Positions 62,514 to 64,000 of a stretch of DNA of 64,000 bases are shown here, piece by piece. The stretch is taken from the NCBI GenBank assembly GCA_964304625.1, contig OZ199839.1, positions 7,006,001-7,070,000 on the forward strand. Reading direction: 5' to 3'. The number at the start of each line of letters is the position of its first letter. Positions within the stretch are counted from its first letter, which is position 1. A program made the position numbers and the translations under genes. This stretch comes from Kudoa neothunni (Eukaryota; Cnidaria). The notes under the pieces are model-generated. The model worked only from the letters and a program-made list of their open reading frames with translations, was not told the DNA's origin and ran no database searches.

Positions 62514-64000
62514 CTAAAATGAAATTATGTCATTACAGTTATTTTCATAAAGGTTTCTCTCTATAAACGCTGTTACTAAATTTTCAGCTGGGTTCCATTT
62601 TGTATAATCCATATTACAAAATAAACTTTTCGAATAAATCAAGTTGTTTAATGCTTCGGTCTTCAATAATGATCTATTTTTCATTTTGATTATGTTGAAT
62701 TGTGAAAATATTCTTTTGGCACAAGCAGAAAAATAAGGTAATGAAAGCAAGCTCATCATTAGTTTTGAAATTAATGGATATTTAGGAACATCGCAAATTG
62801 TTTTTTCTGATACATCGTACTAAAATTTTTCGGGGTCATTTATCGAAAAAAGATTTGACTCTTCGAAAGGTAATTGCCTCCATTCAATATCCACATTGGT
62901 GCAGTCTTCATCCGATATAAGATTGGGGAATCTTGCTGCAAGGGGTATGATAGACTCGGGCTTACCTTCATTTACGTTACTTGGATCCATTTCCCCAGAC
63001 ATTTCAAATTCTTTAAGTGAATTATTGTATAGAAATCGATCAAATATTTCATTTTTTAAGGCAATATATAAGTTAAATGTATTTATTTTGTATTGGAGAT
63101 ATTCTTGTGAATTTATTATGGAAGAATTCATTGTAAAGATGCAAGTCACTTTGTAAACGCGACAAACACTATCTAATGGAAGATAATTTGAAGGGTTATT
63201 AATATTAATGTAACAAATATCCACGTTTTTAATGATTTCTCTTTTCAAAAATAAGCTGAGAATGACTTTTATTGTAACACTAATTAAATTTTTTAGCTTG
63301 TGTATTCGAGAGGTTTCTGATTAGAATTCAGGATTAAGTTTGTTCACTACTGGGAGCATAAAGTTTAAATATTCAAAATACATATGATTTATTAATTTTT
63401 CTGATTCCAAATCATTTCCTGATACTGCAGTAGCGAAAAACCTTTTAAGTGCATTCGATTGATCGAGTATTCTAGCGACGACTTGTTCAAGTGACAACCA
63501 TCTTGTGCTACGAAGGTGTAATATCTTTCTAGGACAAATATTCATTATCTTTTGAAATTCCTTGTATTCACTTAAATGTTTTGAGCTATTCGAAACGTAT
63601 GTGTAAATACTTCTAGCTAAATTTTCCAACTCGTTTGGAAGTTGAGGACAAACTTTAGAAGCACATCCAAAATTTGCTGTGACAAACGCAACCTTGCACG
63701 TAAAGCGAAGGAATTATTTGTTCCAGTAAACTCTGGGCACCACTTTTGTTGACCATTATAACATTTGCATTCTCACTGGAAAATCCGATAAGATTGTGAA
63801 TGGAGATATTATTAATTTAAAAAAAATTTATCAATGATTCAAAAATTCTTTTGCCAGTACAATACATTATCTCCAACATGACCAAATACTTGTCCATTGT
63901 CTTTTTAACATCGTCATCATCATATCGAGCTACTAAAACTAGTTGTTTAGTTGTGGATATATCATATCATTGGTTTCATCTATTATTAATGAAAATTTGG
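62514..64000 (-). mobile_element. hAT transposase (ZNF862/SCAND3-like), runs off window
   Basis: Minus-strand frames in order from the window end: LIIDETNDM (first catalytic Asp context), HNLIGFSSENANVIM, LYVQGCVCHSKF, KIMNICPRKILHLRSTRWLS (RW signature), LPLDSVCRVY, IPLAARFPNL, and the C-terminal dimerisation part LLSLPYFSACAKRIFSQFN with IIKMKNRSLLKTEALNNL. A stop near 62820 and a few frame changes interrupt it, so it looks recently dead rather than ancient. The N-terminus lies beyond 64000. Confidence 0.82.

Overview
The window is an AT-rich (roughly 70 percent or more), intron-rich animal genome segment. Host genes are split by very short introns, mostly 40-65 nt, which nearly all end in TAG or AAG. 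The genes are clearly metazoan: NPC1, 14-3-3, telomerase reverse transcriptase, ARP6, WDR3/UTP12, phosphopantothenoylcysteine synthetase, MICU1 and V-ATPase subunit H. The best lineage clue is a secreted proline-rich protein at 36191-37337. Its first cysteine module has exactly the C-x3-C-x3-C-x3-C-x3-CC spacing of cnidarian minicollagen cysteine-rich domains, which are found in nematocyst and polar-capsule walls. With the AT richness and tiny introns, this makes a parasitic cnidarian (Myxozoa) my preferred reading. That is an inference, not a proof.

Layout. 1-2001: last half of an NPC1-like sterol transporter (+). 2002-7626: no gene seen, MITE debris. 7627-8531: 14-3-3 (+). 11.9-14.4 kb: three unrecognised small genes, one with a possible degenerate forkhead-like helix region. 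14.8-15.35 kb: degenerate minisatellite. 15.4-18.5 kb: TERT (-), five exons, catalytic triad intact. 20.3-22.4 kb: ARP6 (-), 16 exons, found only by splicing short exons by eye. 25.8-32.7 kb: WDR3/UTP12 (+), with a 3.1-kb intron holding a hAT MITE that has a perfect 8-bp target duplication. 32.66-37.5 kb: dense cluster of a small ORF (-), a Cys-containing ORF (-), PPCS (+) whose start lies 36 bp from that ORF's start, the capsule-type protein (+), and MICU1 (-) tail to tail with it.

39.7-64 kb is mostly a DNA-transposon graveyard: a near full-length hAT (39709-42229), a Tigger/pogo (46321-48380), a MULE remnant cut by a piggyBac (49892-53601), a hAT fragment, a hAT MITE, a piggyBac-like remnant and another hAT running off the window. 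Two host genes survive in it: V-ATPase subunit H (43386-45821, -) and a large single-pass membrane protein of repeated Cys-bearing fibronectin-III-like modules (55179-58181, -), whose module exons are bounded by phase-1 introns. I saw no retrovirus, LTR element, Polinton, CRISPR array or confident tRNA/rRNA gene.

The host genes do not form one pathway. They are housekeeping functions (sterol export, telomere maintenance, H2A.Z exchange, ribosome biogenesis, CoA synthesis, mitochondrial Ca2+ gating, proton pumping) plus two lineage-specific secreted or surface proteins, which are the most novel content here.
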